Source: Polyangium mundeleinium
GTDB taxonomy: Bacteria; Myxococcota_A; Polyangia; Polyangiales; Polyangiaceae
Assembly: GCF_028369105.1 (NCBI RefSeq)
Contig: NZ_JAQNDO010000001.1
Span: 12,742,501 to 12,806,500, forward strand
Direction: 5' to 3'
DNA: 64,000 bases
The position numbers and the translations under genes are program-made. The notes beneath the pieces are model-generated. The model was not told where the DNA came from, did not search any database, and was given only the letters and a program-made list of their open reading frames with translations. Below, one piece after another: positions 53,939 through 63,200 of this stretch; the first letter of the stretch is position 1, and every line of letters starts with the position of its first letter.

Positions 53939-54550
53939 TCACGCTCTCGCGATGGGCCTCAAGCTCCGACCGTCCTTGCGTACCTCAACCGCGCGGACGT
54001 CCAGTTCACGGGGAACCAGTACACCTATCCGGTGATGATGGAGATGACCTGGGCGAGCACCGTGAGGACAGCAGCCCCGATACGCATCGCCTTGCTGACC
54101 AGCTTGGGGTCGCGGAGGCGGCTCAAGAACCGCGACATCATGATGACGTCCATGGTTGGTTCCCCCCGGATTGTTATACCGGGTCTCGTCAGTTATTTCC
54201 GCGCAGAGTCGGTTGCCCACTGGTTCGCCACGAACGAGCTGAAACGGCCCGACCCGGGGCTGGGCCCAGGCGACGACGTCGAGGCAGGAGGCGATCGAGG
54301 TGACGTCTGCGGCTTCGACGAACCGGCGGTGACCGAGCTCGAGAGTGGCGAAGAGACGGGTGGCTTCGTCGGGGGTGAGGGCGAAGCGCTCGGTGAGAGC
54401 GAGGGGGGACAGGCGGGCGAGGGAGGCAAGGTTGCCGAGCGATTCGAGGAGATGGGCTGCGACGCCGGGGCGTCCGAGCAGGAGGTCGATCAGGGATGCG
54501 GTGGAGAGCTGTTGGATGTCGGTAGGCGGAGTTTCGAGCGGATCTGCCAC
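53939..54550 (-). pseudogene. RadC-like N-terminal fragment
   Basis: The first ~80 codons resemble the helix-hairpin-helix part of RadC/JAB DNA-repair-like proteins: LIDLLLGRPGVAAHLLESLG, LASLARLSPLALTERF, TPDEATRLFATLELGHRR. After ~110 residues (AQPRVGPF) the similarity ends and the frame runs on in sequence rich in His, Gly and Arg. The catalytic HxH-D metalloprotease-like part is missing. It is a broken gene in a mobile-DNA region; RadC paralogues are common in such regions. Confidence 0.55.
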
Positions 54551-54739
54551 AGCTTCGGGCCTCCTTTCTTTGGGCCGTGGCTTTTATCCCTCTATGACCT
54601 TATCCATTTGCGGTTGGGTAAGCGTGTTCTGCCCCCTCGGAACGGGACAAACCTAACCGGTGGGTTCCCCACGACACGCGCGACGAGGTCGTGGACTTCG
54701 TCCCACAATACAACGCCTCCTTCAAGGCGACGTCGCACT

Positions 54740-54958
54740 TCATCCATCCTGCGCCTTTTGCGCTTCCGCCATCTTTTCACGCAGGCTTCGCGGGCGCATA
54801 TCGGTCCAGACCTCTTCGATGTAGGCGAGGCATTCTTGCTTCGACCCCCGCTTCCCCGCATCTCTCCAGCCCGCGGGGATCTCTCGGAGGGCGGGCCAGA
54901 TGGAATATTGCTCTTCGTGATTCACAACAACCAGGTACTCCGAGCTGTCTTCGGACAT
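54740..54958 (-). CDS. MbtH-like protein
   Basis: A 72-residue MbtH. All three family tryptophans are present: [17 protein letters not shown] and [14 protein letters not shown]. MbtH proteins bind and activate the adenylation domains of NRPS. It is the last gene of the leftward operon; TE II lies 28 bp upstream. The leading residues ([18 protein letters not shown]) depart from the usual NPFDD start but the core is intact. An open frame of 51 codons (54747 to 54592) overlaps its end; it is not called. Confidence 0.95.
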   Translation of the reverse strand: MSEDSSEYLVVVNHEEQYSIWPALREIPAGWRDAGKRGSKQECLAYIEEVWTDMRPRSLREKMAEAQKAQDG

Positions 54959-54986
54959 CGAACGCTCCTATGATGTTACGTTTCAG

Positions 54987-55727
54987 TTACCTACCACTCA
55001 CGAGGACGCTGCATATCAGTTCCAGCACCGAAGCTTCCTCGGTGCGGATGAACATGTGCCCTCCAGAAAAAAGATGGCATGCGTACGCACTCCGTGTGTG
55101 GTCACGCCAGCCCTCAAGAACGGACGCGGGCACGAGCGTGTCGTCGCGAGCGCCCATGATGGTCACGGGGATGTCGAGTGGGGCCTCGGGCATGGGTCGC
55201 CAGGCGTCCACGAGCGCGAGATCCGCGCGCAGGGCCGGCAGCGCGAGCTGCATGTATTCCGCGTTGTCCAGCACCCCTTCAGGCGTCCCACCCATGCTGC
55301 GCATCCATGCGATCAAGTCCGTGTCGGACAATCGCCGGGGAGGGGGGGAGTCGCTCTCAGGCGGCGGTGGCTCGCAGCCTGAGAGGATGAGATGCATCGG
55401 AGCGGCGTCACCGTGGCGACGTAGCCACCGGCAAAACTCGAACGCAAGTACTGCTCCCATGCTGTGTCCAAAGAACACGAACGGGACGCCCTGATACGGC
55501 AAGAATGCGCCCCGCAGCGCCTGGAACAGAGGCTCCAGCCGATCCACCGCAGGCTCCCGAAGCCGTGGCCCGCGGCCCGGTAACTGCAGAGCGACGACCT
55601 CCACGTCCGGCGGTACTCGGCTCGCCCACCCGCGGTACACGTTCGCGCCCGCTCCCGCGTAAGGAAAGCAGAACAATCGTATCCGGGGCGCCACCCGCGG
55701 GTGCGCGGCCCAGAACCAGGAGGTCAT
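54987..55727 (-). CDS. Type II thioesterase
   Basis: A 246-residue alpha/beta hydrolase. The nucleophile elbow is GHSMGA (Ser89); the acid lies in the LVDAWRP/GARDD region and the catalytic His in SGGHMF. The FCFPYAGAGANVYRGW start and LQLPGRG segment are typical of TE II enzymes that remove misprimed acyl groups from NRPS/PKS carrier proteins. It lies in a minus-strand operon with the oxygenases and MbtH. Confidence 0.93.
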   Translation of the reverse strand: MTSWFWAAHPRVAPRIRLFCFPYAGAGANVYRGWASRVPPDVEVVALQLPGRGPRLREPAVDRLEPLFQALRGAFLPYQGVPFVFFGHSMGAVLAFEFCRWLRRHGDAAPMHLILSGCEPPPPESDSPPPRRLSDTDLIAWMRSMGGTPEGVLDNAEYMQLALPALRADLALVDAWRPMPEAPLDIPVTIMGARDDTLVPASVLEGWRDHTRSAYACHLFSGGHMFIRTEEASVLELICSVLVSGR

Positions 55728-55752
55728 CGCCCGTGTTCCCGTCGGTCCTCGC

Positions 55753-56739
55753 TCATCGACCCTCAGGAGGCGGATTGAGTGTCGGCTGTGCGGCCTTGAT
55801 GGACTGGATCATTTCCTGCTGCACCTGCTCCCGCACGGCGCTCCCTAGCAGTTCCTCTGCATTCGCCTGCTCGAGCCAGGAGCCGAGCTCGCGTAGCTTC
55901 GCGCCGAGCTCGCGCATCAGATCGGCTGACGGCCCTGTGCCTTTCCAGGCCCTGGCCACCGGGCTGCGCCACGGCAGCTCGTGCATCAGCGGCGTATGCT
56001 TAAGGATGAACTGCAACACGTCCGACCAGATGGGCACTTGCGCTTGCACGACCCAGTGCAGCGAATCCTCGACGGTGTCGGTTTCGTGCCAATAACCGCG
56101 AGGAAGGAACATCACCGAGCCCGGCTGCATATCGACCGTGAGCGCATCCTCAGGGATATCTTGGGGGAGCGGGCCCTGAATTTGCTTGCGCAGGGTTGCG
56201 TTCGGCTCGCTGCCGACGAAGTAATTGTCCGAGGGGTAAGCCACGTGCTTGTTCGGTGCGATGCGCCAGCGCTTGTGGCCGCGCACCTGCACCATGAAGT
56301 TCTCCTGTGCATCGAAATGCGCGCGCGAGCCTGCCCCCGGCCGCGAAGCGAAAGCGGTCATGACGACCCCCCCAGGCGGAAGGTTCAGCTCCTCGGCCAG
56401 CGCCACTTTCCAGGCGTTGAACGCAGGCGAATCCACGTCGTAGACGTACAGCGTAAAACCAATTTGGTAGAGATGGTATGCCTCCTCGATGGAGGGGTTT
56501 TCTACGCTGAAGAACTGGGTGGACGAGCGATAATCTGCGCGACGGTAGGTGTGGCCGTGCTCAAGCAGCGCCCGCACATCCTCGGCGGCGGAGATGTCTG
56601 CAAAGCCGGTCAGTCGCTCGATCGGACCGTGGACCACCACGTGCCGGTCGGGCCAGCATTGATCGAGGAACGTGCGGGGATCATCGATCTGCAGCAGGGT
56701 ACGCAGGCCAGGTGAGAACGTGCTTGTCATGATGGTCAC
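55753..56739 (-). CDS. JmjC/cupin-type Fe(II)/2-oxoglutarate oxygenase
   Basis: A 328-residue protein. The GTG at 56739 overlaps the preceding gene's TAG (TAGTG); an ATG at 56730 is an alternative. The JmjC/cupin_4 core has the metal triad HFD (His141, Asp143) in SRAHFDAQENFMVQVRG and a distal His218 in RGYWHETDT; Lys156 is in GHKRWRI. These enzymes hydroxylate side chains. In an NRPS locus it probably oxidises an amino acid, free or bound to a carrier. The C-terminal ~80 residues are helical. Confidence 0.87.
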   Translation of the reverse strand: MTIMTSTFSPGLRTLLQIDDPRTFLDQCWPDRHVVVHGPIERLTGFADISAAEDVRALLEHGHTYRRADYRSSTQFFSVENPSIEEAYHLYQIGFTLYVYDVDSPAFNAWKVALAEELNLPPGGVVMTAFASRPGAGSRAHFDAQENFMVQVRGHKRWRIAPNKHVAYPSDNYFVGSEPNATLRKQIQGPLPQDIPEDALTVDMQPGSVMFLPRGYWHETDTVEDSLHWVVQAQVPIWSDVLQFILKHTPLMHELPWRSPVARAWKGTGPSADLMRELGAKLRELGSWLEQANAEELLGSAVREQVQQEMIQSIKAAQPTLNPPPEGR

Positions 56740-57623
56740 TAGGTGGCAAGGGTGGCGCGCTCGGTTCCGTCGGCGCCAGGCAGACCCCAGCCGTCACCGA
56801 TCAAGCGGGAAAGGAACGTGATGGCATCAATTTCCTGGGGAGTGAGCTCCGGGTGCCACACGTCCAGCAGAAGGCAGGTACGAGTCCGGTCGCTATGGTT
56901 CCAGGCCTCGTGGAGAAAGGTGTCGTCGAACATGAGGCACCGGCCCTCCTGCCAGGTGCGCGTTTCTGTGCCTACCTTGATGCCGCAATCAGGTGGGATG
57001 TCGAGGCCCAGGTGCACGGTGAGCTTGAGGTTGCTGTCGTCGTGATGCGGAGGCAGCGAGACGCCCGGTCGGAGCGTGGAGAAGAAGGCCTCGCCGGTGG
57101 AGGTCAGGTAGGGCTCGATTTCCTCGAGTACGGCGTAGGTGGCCGGACAGAACTCCCGCGTGGCCTCGATCATCTGGCCGTCGTGGCGCAGCGTAAACGA
57201 GGCCCATGCGTCCTGCTGCAGCGGGTGGAACTTGGCCAGTGCATACTCGCCGTCGATGTAGGGCGCCCAGGGCTCGGAGCGGCCCTGGAGCGCCTTCAGT
57301 TCATGGCGTATAGAAGGAAAGGCCTCCTCCAGCGCTCTCGTGAGCCGCCCGGTCGTCTCGTAGGAGGCCGGGTCGTACCAGGCCTTTGATGGCAGGCCAG
57401 GAAAGAAGATGAACGAGGGGCGTTGCAAGGGGTGGCCGTAGGTCGGTTCTTTAAGGCCGACGGCGATCTCGCAGCATTCCACGACGCGCGCCATCGCTTG
57501 CTCACCGTGACGGGCCAGAAGTTCCTCGAGTGCCTTCTGCACGCCCTCTCGCACCTCGGCAGCGGTGAGCCGTTGCTGCCGCTGCACGTCCAAAGCTTTT
57601 TTCGAAGGAGTGTGTTGGTTCAT
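56739..57623 (-). CDS. Aspartyl/asparaginyl beta-hydroxylase-like dioxygenase
   Basis: A 294-residue protein from the ATG at 57623; GAAGGAG lies upstream. The Asp_Arg_Hydrox fold is seen in LRPGVSLPPHHDDSNLKLTV with the metal His/Asp pair, LGLDIPPDCGIKVG, then FDDTFLHEAWNHSD with the distal His and RTRTCLLLDVWHP. The substrate is probably a carrier-bound or free amino acid, perhaps Asp/Asn, but this is inferred. It starts the leftward operon, 78 bp from the divergent gene at 57702. Confidence 0.88.
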   Translation of the reverse strand: MNQHTPSKKALDVQRQQRLTAAEVREGVQKALEELLARHGEQAMARVVECCEIAVGLKEPTYGHPLQRPSFIFFPGLPSKAWYDPASYETTGRLTRALEEAFPSIRHELKALQGRSEPWAPYIDGEYALAKFHPLQQDAWASFTLRHDGQMIEATREFCPATYAVLEEIEPYLTSTGEAFFSTLRPGVSLPPHHDDSNLKLTVHLGLDIPPDCGIKVGTETRTWQEGRCLMFDDTFLHEAWNHSDRTRTCLLLDVWHPELTPQEIDAITFLSRLIGDGWGLPGADGTERATLAT

Positions 57624-57701
57624 AGGACTGCTTGTCCTCTTACTACAGCAACGCACTTTTGTCACTTGCATCCAGAGAGGATGTGCTAATAGGCTCGAAG
57701 C

Positions 57702-57977
57702 ATGCCTACACTTGAACTGTACGGCTACTCCTCAGAGGAAGCCGAGCGCACGGTGGCCATGGCACGTGCTTTGCTTTTCGATCTTCCGTTTCGTAACGAT
57801 ATCGTCTTTGTGCTGCAAGGCCCCACACAGGTTATTGCCTGGGATGGGTCCCATCGACCATTTGTGAGAATTCTTACGCGGAGTCGAGAGCGTGCCGATA
57901 TGATCAAGGCGCGATTGACGCGGGAATGTGATCTCGAAGTGGTATTCATCGATTTCATCCCTCGCACCACGAATTGA
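57702..57977 (+). CDS. Small protein, first gene of the rightward NRPS operon
   Basis: A 91-residue protein with no cysteine and no signal. The MPTLELYGYSSEEAERT start recalls tautomerase-like or DUF1904 small proteins, which keep Pro as residue 2, but the resemblance is weak. It has alternating beta and alpha segments (DIVFVLQG, DLEVVFIDFI). The methyltransferase gene begins 39 bp downstream, so it is probably cotranscribed. It may be an accessory protein of the cluster. Confidence 0.65.
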   Translation: MPTLELYGYSSEEAERTVAMARALLFDLPFRNDIVFVLQGPTQVIAWDGSHRPFVRILTRSRERADMIKARLTRECDLEVVFIDFIPRTTN

Positions 57978-58016
57978 ACTCAACGCTACCTACCATCTGG
58001 GGATGGAGCCCCATCC

Positions 58017-59051
58017 ATGCTGCGCGTCGATTCCCTTGAACCTCGTCTCATCGAGGCCCTGCAGCCCATCCGTGGGTTTGCTTTCGCCACCACGTTGTAC
58101 CATTTCTTCGAGACTGGCCTCTTCGATTGCCTCCGCGACTCCGAGCTCGCTCTGGGCGAGCTGGCCGAGCGACACGGGATGGATCCCGCGCGGCTGGAGG
58201 CGCTTCTCTCGTTCCTGCAGAACGAGGGCATACTGAAGCAACACGAAGGCCGCTACGGATTGACCGCGCGGGGGCTGGGCCTCGAGGATTTTCGTGGCTG
58301 GTACACCATGCTCGTAGGTGGCTACGGGCAGACGTTTCTCCAAATGGGCGAGCGGTTGCAGCGAGGAAGCCCGCCGGCCACGCGGGATGCCGCACGGGTG
58401 GGCGTGGGGAGCTGCGCCATCAGCTATTTCGACGCTATCCCGCTCACGCGCTCGCTCATGGCTCGGATCCCGGGCAATCCGAACCGCCTCTTGGATCTCG
58501 GATGCGGGAATGCGCTCTACCTGGCGGAGTTCTGCACAGCGCTGCCGCAGGTCGAGGCGTGGGGCGTGGAGCCAGACCCCGAGGGCTACCAGGCCGCCGT
58601 CCGCGTGGTACGCAGTCGCGGGCTGGAGTCGCGCATCCGGCTCACCTGCAGCACCGCGCTGGACTTCTTCCGCGTCGTTGACACAACGTACCGGCCCGAT
58701 TTCATTGTACTGGGCTTCGTGCTGCATGAACTGCTCGGCCAGGGTGGCGAAGCGGCAGTGCTCGAGTTGCTGAGGGGCGCCACCGAGCGCTTCCAGGGCG
58801 TGCACCTGATCGTCATCGAGGTCGACCAGCAGATGAAGAACCCGCGCGTCATGCGGCACGGGCTGGCCATGGCCTACTACAATGCCTACTACCTGCTGCA
58901 TCCCTTCACCCAGCAGCGGCTGGAGACACGGGCGTTCTGGGACGATCTGTTCGCGCGCGCCGGGCTGGAAGTGCTGGCACGCCAGGATGTGGACCCAAGC
59001 GTGGACTCGACAGGGCTGGAGGTCGGGTATCTACTGCGCAAGAAATCGTGA
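58017..59051 (+). CDS. C-methyltransferase resembling alpha-keto-acid methyltransferases (MrsA/MppJ/GlmT group)
   Basis: A 344-residue SAM methyltransferase. The N-terminal ~95 residues form a helical/winged dimerisation domain (LYHFFETGLFDCLRD, LEALLSFLQNEGIL). Motif I LLDLGCGNALYLAE is at ~158-171. The WYTMLVGGYGQTFLQMGERL and VGVGSCAISYFDA segments are shared with 2-ketoarginine methyltransferase MrsA and its relatives, as I recall. These act on the beta carbon of an alpha-keto acid before transamination. The aminotransferase gene overlaps its end (GTGA), exactly the pairing needed. The specific substrate cannot be read off. Confidence 0.78.
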   Translation: MLRVDSLEPRLIEALQPIRGFAFATTLYHFFETGLFDCLRDSELALGELAERHGMDPARLEALLSFLQNEGILKQHEGRYGLTARGLGLEDFRGWYTMLVGGYGQTFLQMGERLQRGSPPATRDAARVGVGSCAISYFDAIPLTRSLMARIPGNPNRLLDLGCGNALYLAEFCTALPQVEAWGVEPDPEGYQAAVRVVRSRGLESRIRLTCSTALDFFRVVDTTYRPDFIVLGFVLHELLGQGGEAAVLELLRGATERFQGVHLIVIEVDQQMKNPRVMRHGLAMAYYNAYYLLHPFTQQRLETRAFWDDLFARAGLEVLARQDVDPSVDSTGLEVGYLLRKKS

Positions 59052-60226
59052 ATATGAACCGCGCAAATGCAGCGCGCCCGCGCTGCTCCGGCGTCGTCTC
59101 TGGCGATTCACCGCTCTCCACGCTGCAGCAAAGGCTGCTGTACATGGAGCGGTTCCCCGAGCGACGTTTCGTGAACATCGTCGAGAATGTACCGCAGTGG
59201 CCCAGCGTCGAGGGGGCGCCTGATTCCGCATGGCGGTACGTCCACAACTATGCCCCCTCGCGCGGGCAGCGCGATCTGCTGGAGCGCATCGCCGCGCGAG
59301 AGTCTCGGAGGCGCGAGAACGACGTCACGCTTGAGCAGATCCTGGTCACCAACGGAGCTCTGCATGCGCTCGCCATGATCTTTCGCCAGCACCAGCAGCC
59401 CGGTGCAGTGGCGCTTTGTCAGGCCCCGGTGCTAGGAGCGGTCCCCGAAATGCTGCGCAGCTATGGCTACCGCCCGGTCTTCTTCAAGTCGCTAGACGGC
59501 CGAGTGGACATCGCAGCATTGCGGCGCCTGCATTCCTCCGACGTTCGCATGATTTACCTCAACACGCCGCTCAATCCCAGCGGCGACATCCTTGCACCCG
59601 ATACGCTCGAACAGCTGTGCGCTCTCGCGCACGAGCTGGGGGCCATCCTGGTGGCCGACATGGTCTACGACAGCTATGCGTTCGATCATGCGCGCGTGAC
59701 GTCGCCGCAGGACCTTGGCGTGAGCTGGAAGAATGTATACGTCGTCAACTCGATGTCGAAGAACTTCGGCTCACCTGGGCTGCGCGTCGGCTGGCTCGTC
59801 TCGACGCCGGAGAACGTGCACGCGCTGCTGCGCGTCTTGGAGCTCGAGAACATCTCCGTTTGCGGATTGTCCCAGGCCATCGCGAGCGATCTCTTGGACC
59901 GGGGCAATGCCGTGCTGGTAGAGGCGGTCCGCGCGGGCCGGCAAATGCTCAGCGAGCGGCTGCCGCAGATCGCGGGTATCCGCTTCGACGTGCCTGCAGG
60001 AGGCACGCAGATCTTCGCAGAGCTGCCGGTCACGGACGTGGAAGAGTTCTGCGACTTCGCTCTGGCGGAGCTGGGACTCTGCCTGGTCTCCGCCTCCAAT
60101 TACGAGGGCGTGCAAGGGGCCTTCGTGCGGCTGCCCATGGGTGCGCCGCCCGGCACGCTCGAGAATGCACTCGCGCTGCTGGGCGCAGGCCTTGATGCCT
60201 ACCGCGAACGGACTCCCCTGCCGTAA
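59048..60226 (+). CDS. PLP-dependent aminotransferase (class I/II)
   Basis: A 392-residue aminotransferase from the GTG at 59048 (overlap with the methyltransferase stop); an ATG at 59054 is an alternative. Fold type I motifs: LVTNGALHAL, YLNTPLNPSG, LVADMVYDSYAF with cofactor Asp204 and Tyr207, and NSMSKNFGSPGLRVGW with the Schiff-base Lys238. With the methyltransferase it would convert an amino acid to its keto acid and back, giving a beta-methyl amino acid for the NRPS, as in the MrsB/MrsA pair. The NRPS gene starts 18 bp downstream. Confidence 0.88.
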   Translation: MNMNRANAARPRCSGVVSGDSPLSTLQQRLLYMERFPERRFVNIVENVPQWPSVEGAPDSAWRYVHNYAPSRGQRDLLERIAARESRRRENDVTLEQILVTNGALHALAMIFRQHQQPGAVALCQAPVLGAVPEMLRSYGYRPVFFKSLDGRVDIAALRRLHSSDVRMIYLNTPLNPSGDILAPDTLEQLCALAHELGAILVADMVYDSYAFDHARVTSPQDLGVSWKNVYVVNSMSKNFGSPGLRVGWLVSTPENVHALLRVLELENISVCGLSQAIASDLLDRGNAVLVEAVRAGRQMLSERLPQIAGIRFDVPAGGTQIFAELPVTDVEEFCDFALAELGLCLVSASNYEGVQGAFVRLPMGAPPGTLENALALLGAGLDAYRERTPLP

Positions 60227-60244
60227 CGAACCATAGCAATCGAT

Positions 60245-63200
60245 ATGTTCCTTCCCGAAGTGGATACCCTTGTGGACCTGCTGCGCGAGCGAGCCGCTCA
60301 CAAGCCCGATGCGCTCGCGCTGCGCTTCCTTGATGACGGAGAAATCGAGGGCGCCGCCTTCACCTACGGCGGTCTCGACGAGGCTGCCCGGGCCGTGGCC
60401 GCCACACTGCAGGAGGCTGGGCTCGCGGGAAAGCCCGTGCTGCTCCTCTTCCCCCCGGGGCTGGACTACGTCGCGGCGTTCTTCGGCTGCCTCTACGCGG
60501 GCTCCATCGCCGTGCCAGCGTATCCACCGGATCCGACACGCCTGAGCCGCTCGCTGCCGCGGCTCTCGACGATTGCACGCGATGCTGGCGCGAACGCGGT
60601 GTTGACCACGCAGGCGGTGCTCGCCCTGGCCACGTTCGCCTTCGAGCAGGCGCCCGAGCTTTCGAGGCTGCAATGGATGGCGACCGATACCATCCGTCGT
60701 GACCGCGCGAGTGCGTGGCGACCGCCGCGCATCGACGGGGAATCGGTGGCCTTCCTCCAATATACGTCGGGATCCACCGGAACGCCCAAAGGTGTGGTCC
60801 TGACCTACCGGAACATACTGCACAATCAGCTGCTCATCCAGCAGGGCTTCTGCCACGATGAGCAGAGCATCGTGGTCGGCTGGTTGCCGCTTTACCACGA
60901 CATGGGGCTCATCGGGAACGTGCTGCAGCCCCTGTACATGGGAATTCCGTGCATCCTCATGTCGCCCCTCGCTTGCCTGGCGCGACCGGTGCGCTGGCTA
61001 CAGGCCATCACCCGCTACCGGGCGACCACCAGTGGCGGACCCAACTTCGCCTACGAGTTATGCGTACGCAAGGTGAGCGAGGCAGAAAAGGCCGCGCTCG
61101 ACCTGAGCTCCTGGCAAGTGGCCTTCAATGGCGCCGAGCCTGTCCGCCCGGAGACGATCGAGCAGTTCAGCGCCGCATTCGCAGCATGCGGCTTCCGCCG
61201 CGAGGCCTTCTACCCCTGTTATGGCCTCGCCGAGGCAACCCTCATCGTCACCGGCAGCCAGCGCGGCCAGGGCATGGTGGTGGAGCGGATCGACCGCCAG
61301 GCGCTGGCGGAGGGCCGCATGGTGCTCGCTGCCGGCGAGGAGGGGACGCTGCGCCTCGTGTCATCGGGTCGGCCGCTCGGAGACCAGCGCGTGCTCATCG
61401 CCCATCCGGAGACGTGCGCCCCGTGCGCCCCCGGCGAGGTGGGGGAGATCTGGGTCGCCGGCTCGAGCGTGACCTCGGGCTACTGGAACCAGCCCGAGGA
61501 ATCGATCCGCACGTGCCGGGCGAAGCTCTCGGGCGTCGAGGGATTGGCCTGGCTGCGCACGGGGGATCTGGGGGTGTTGCACGATGGCGAACTCTTCGTC
61601 ACCGGCAGGGCCAAGGACCTCATCATCATCCGGGGGCGCAACCTCTACCCGCAGGACCTGGAGCGCACGATGGAGCGCAGCCACGCAGCGGCCCGCATGG
61701 GCTGCGGCGCGGCGTTCTCCGTGGAGGTGGAGCACGAAGAGCGGCTGGTCTTGGTCCAGGAACTGGACGCTCGGCGGTCCGCGGACCCCGAGGAGGTCGT
61801 AGCGAGCATCCGCCAGGCGGTAGCCGAGGAGCACGAGGTCGCCGTGCATGCCGTCGTGCTGCTGCCGGCGGGCAGCATCTCCAAGACCTCCAGCGGGAAG
61901 ATCCAGCGCCGCGCGTGCCGCGAGGATTACCTCTCCGGCCGGCTATCGACGCTCCACACGTGGCAGCAGCCTGCGAGCGCGGCGCCCACGGGCAGCCCGG
62001 AGGTGGACCCGCTGGCGGCGCTGGCGGCGAGGCATCTGCAGCTGCGCGCGGAGGAGATCTCGCGCGACGTGCCGCTCACCCGCTACGGTCTGGATTCGCT
62101 CGTGGCGCTGGAGCTCGCGCTGGAGCTCGAGCAAACTCTCGGCGCACCTGTATCGCCGGCCCAGTTACTCCAGGGGAGCACGCTTCACGAGCTGGCCGAG
62201 CTGCCCAGCTCGCACACTGCTCCCGGCCGCCTGCCGCCCGTGGAAAGCGCTTCCCACGCCGGCGCCGACGGCGTCCATCCGCTCTCGCCGGGACAGCAGG
62301 CGCTCTGGTTCTTGCATCAGCTGGATCCCGAAGGTGCGGTGTGCAACGTCGCGAGCGCGATTCGCATACACGGTGCGTTGCAGACGCAGGCGTTCGAGCG
62401 CGCGCTGAACACGCTCGTGCAACGGCACGCGGCGCTGCGGACCACATTCGCCGTCCATGAAGGGCGGCCCGTGCAGGTGGTGCACCAGCAAGCAACCCTG
62501 TGCCTGCAGCGGCATGACGCATCGGCATGGACGCAGGAGCAACTGCAGGAAACGCTCGCGGAGGAGGCGCATCGGTCCTTCGACTTGGAGCGCGGTCCGC
62601 TGCTGCGGTTTCACCTGCTGGAGCGCACGGTCTCCGAGCGCCTGTTGCTGCTTGTGGCCCACCACCTCATCACCGACCTGTGGTCCATCGGCGTGCTGCT
62701 GGAGGAGCTGGGGGCGCTCTACACCGAGTACACGGGAGGACCGCCTGCAAAGCTCGCGGCCCCGGCGGTCGAGCCTGCGGACGTGGCGCGGTGGCAGCAG
62801 AGGCTCGTCGACAGCCCGGAGGGCGAGCGTCTGTTCGCCTGGTGGCGCGAGCAGCTCGCAGGAGACCTGCATCCGCTGGACCTCTACACGGATTTCCCGC
62901 GCCCTTCCCTGCAAACCTTCCGTGGGGCGGTCGAGCATGCCACGCTGCCCGCTTCGCTGGTGTGCAGGTTACGCGAGGTAGCTGAATGCGAGAGCGCGAC
63001 GCAGTACACTGTGCTGCTGGCGGCCTGGCAGCTTCTGCTGCACCGCTACACGGGCCAAGACGATCTGGTGGTGGGCACCTCCATGGTCGGCCGTGTGCGT
63101 CCGGAGCTGAGGCGCACGGTGGGCTACCTCGTGAGTCCGGTGCCACTGCGCGCCCGTTTGGGCCAAAACCCGCGGTTTACCGAGCACCTCAAGGACGTAC

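Noticed and set aside
54592-54747. Small 51-codon open frame overlapping the 3' end of the MbtH gene
   Set aside because: The overlap is suggestive of coupling and codon use is plausible, but no family or conserved motif is visible, so it is not called.
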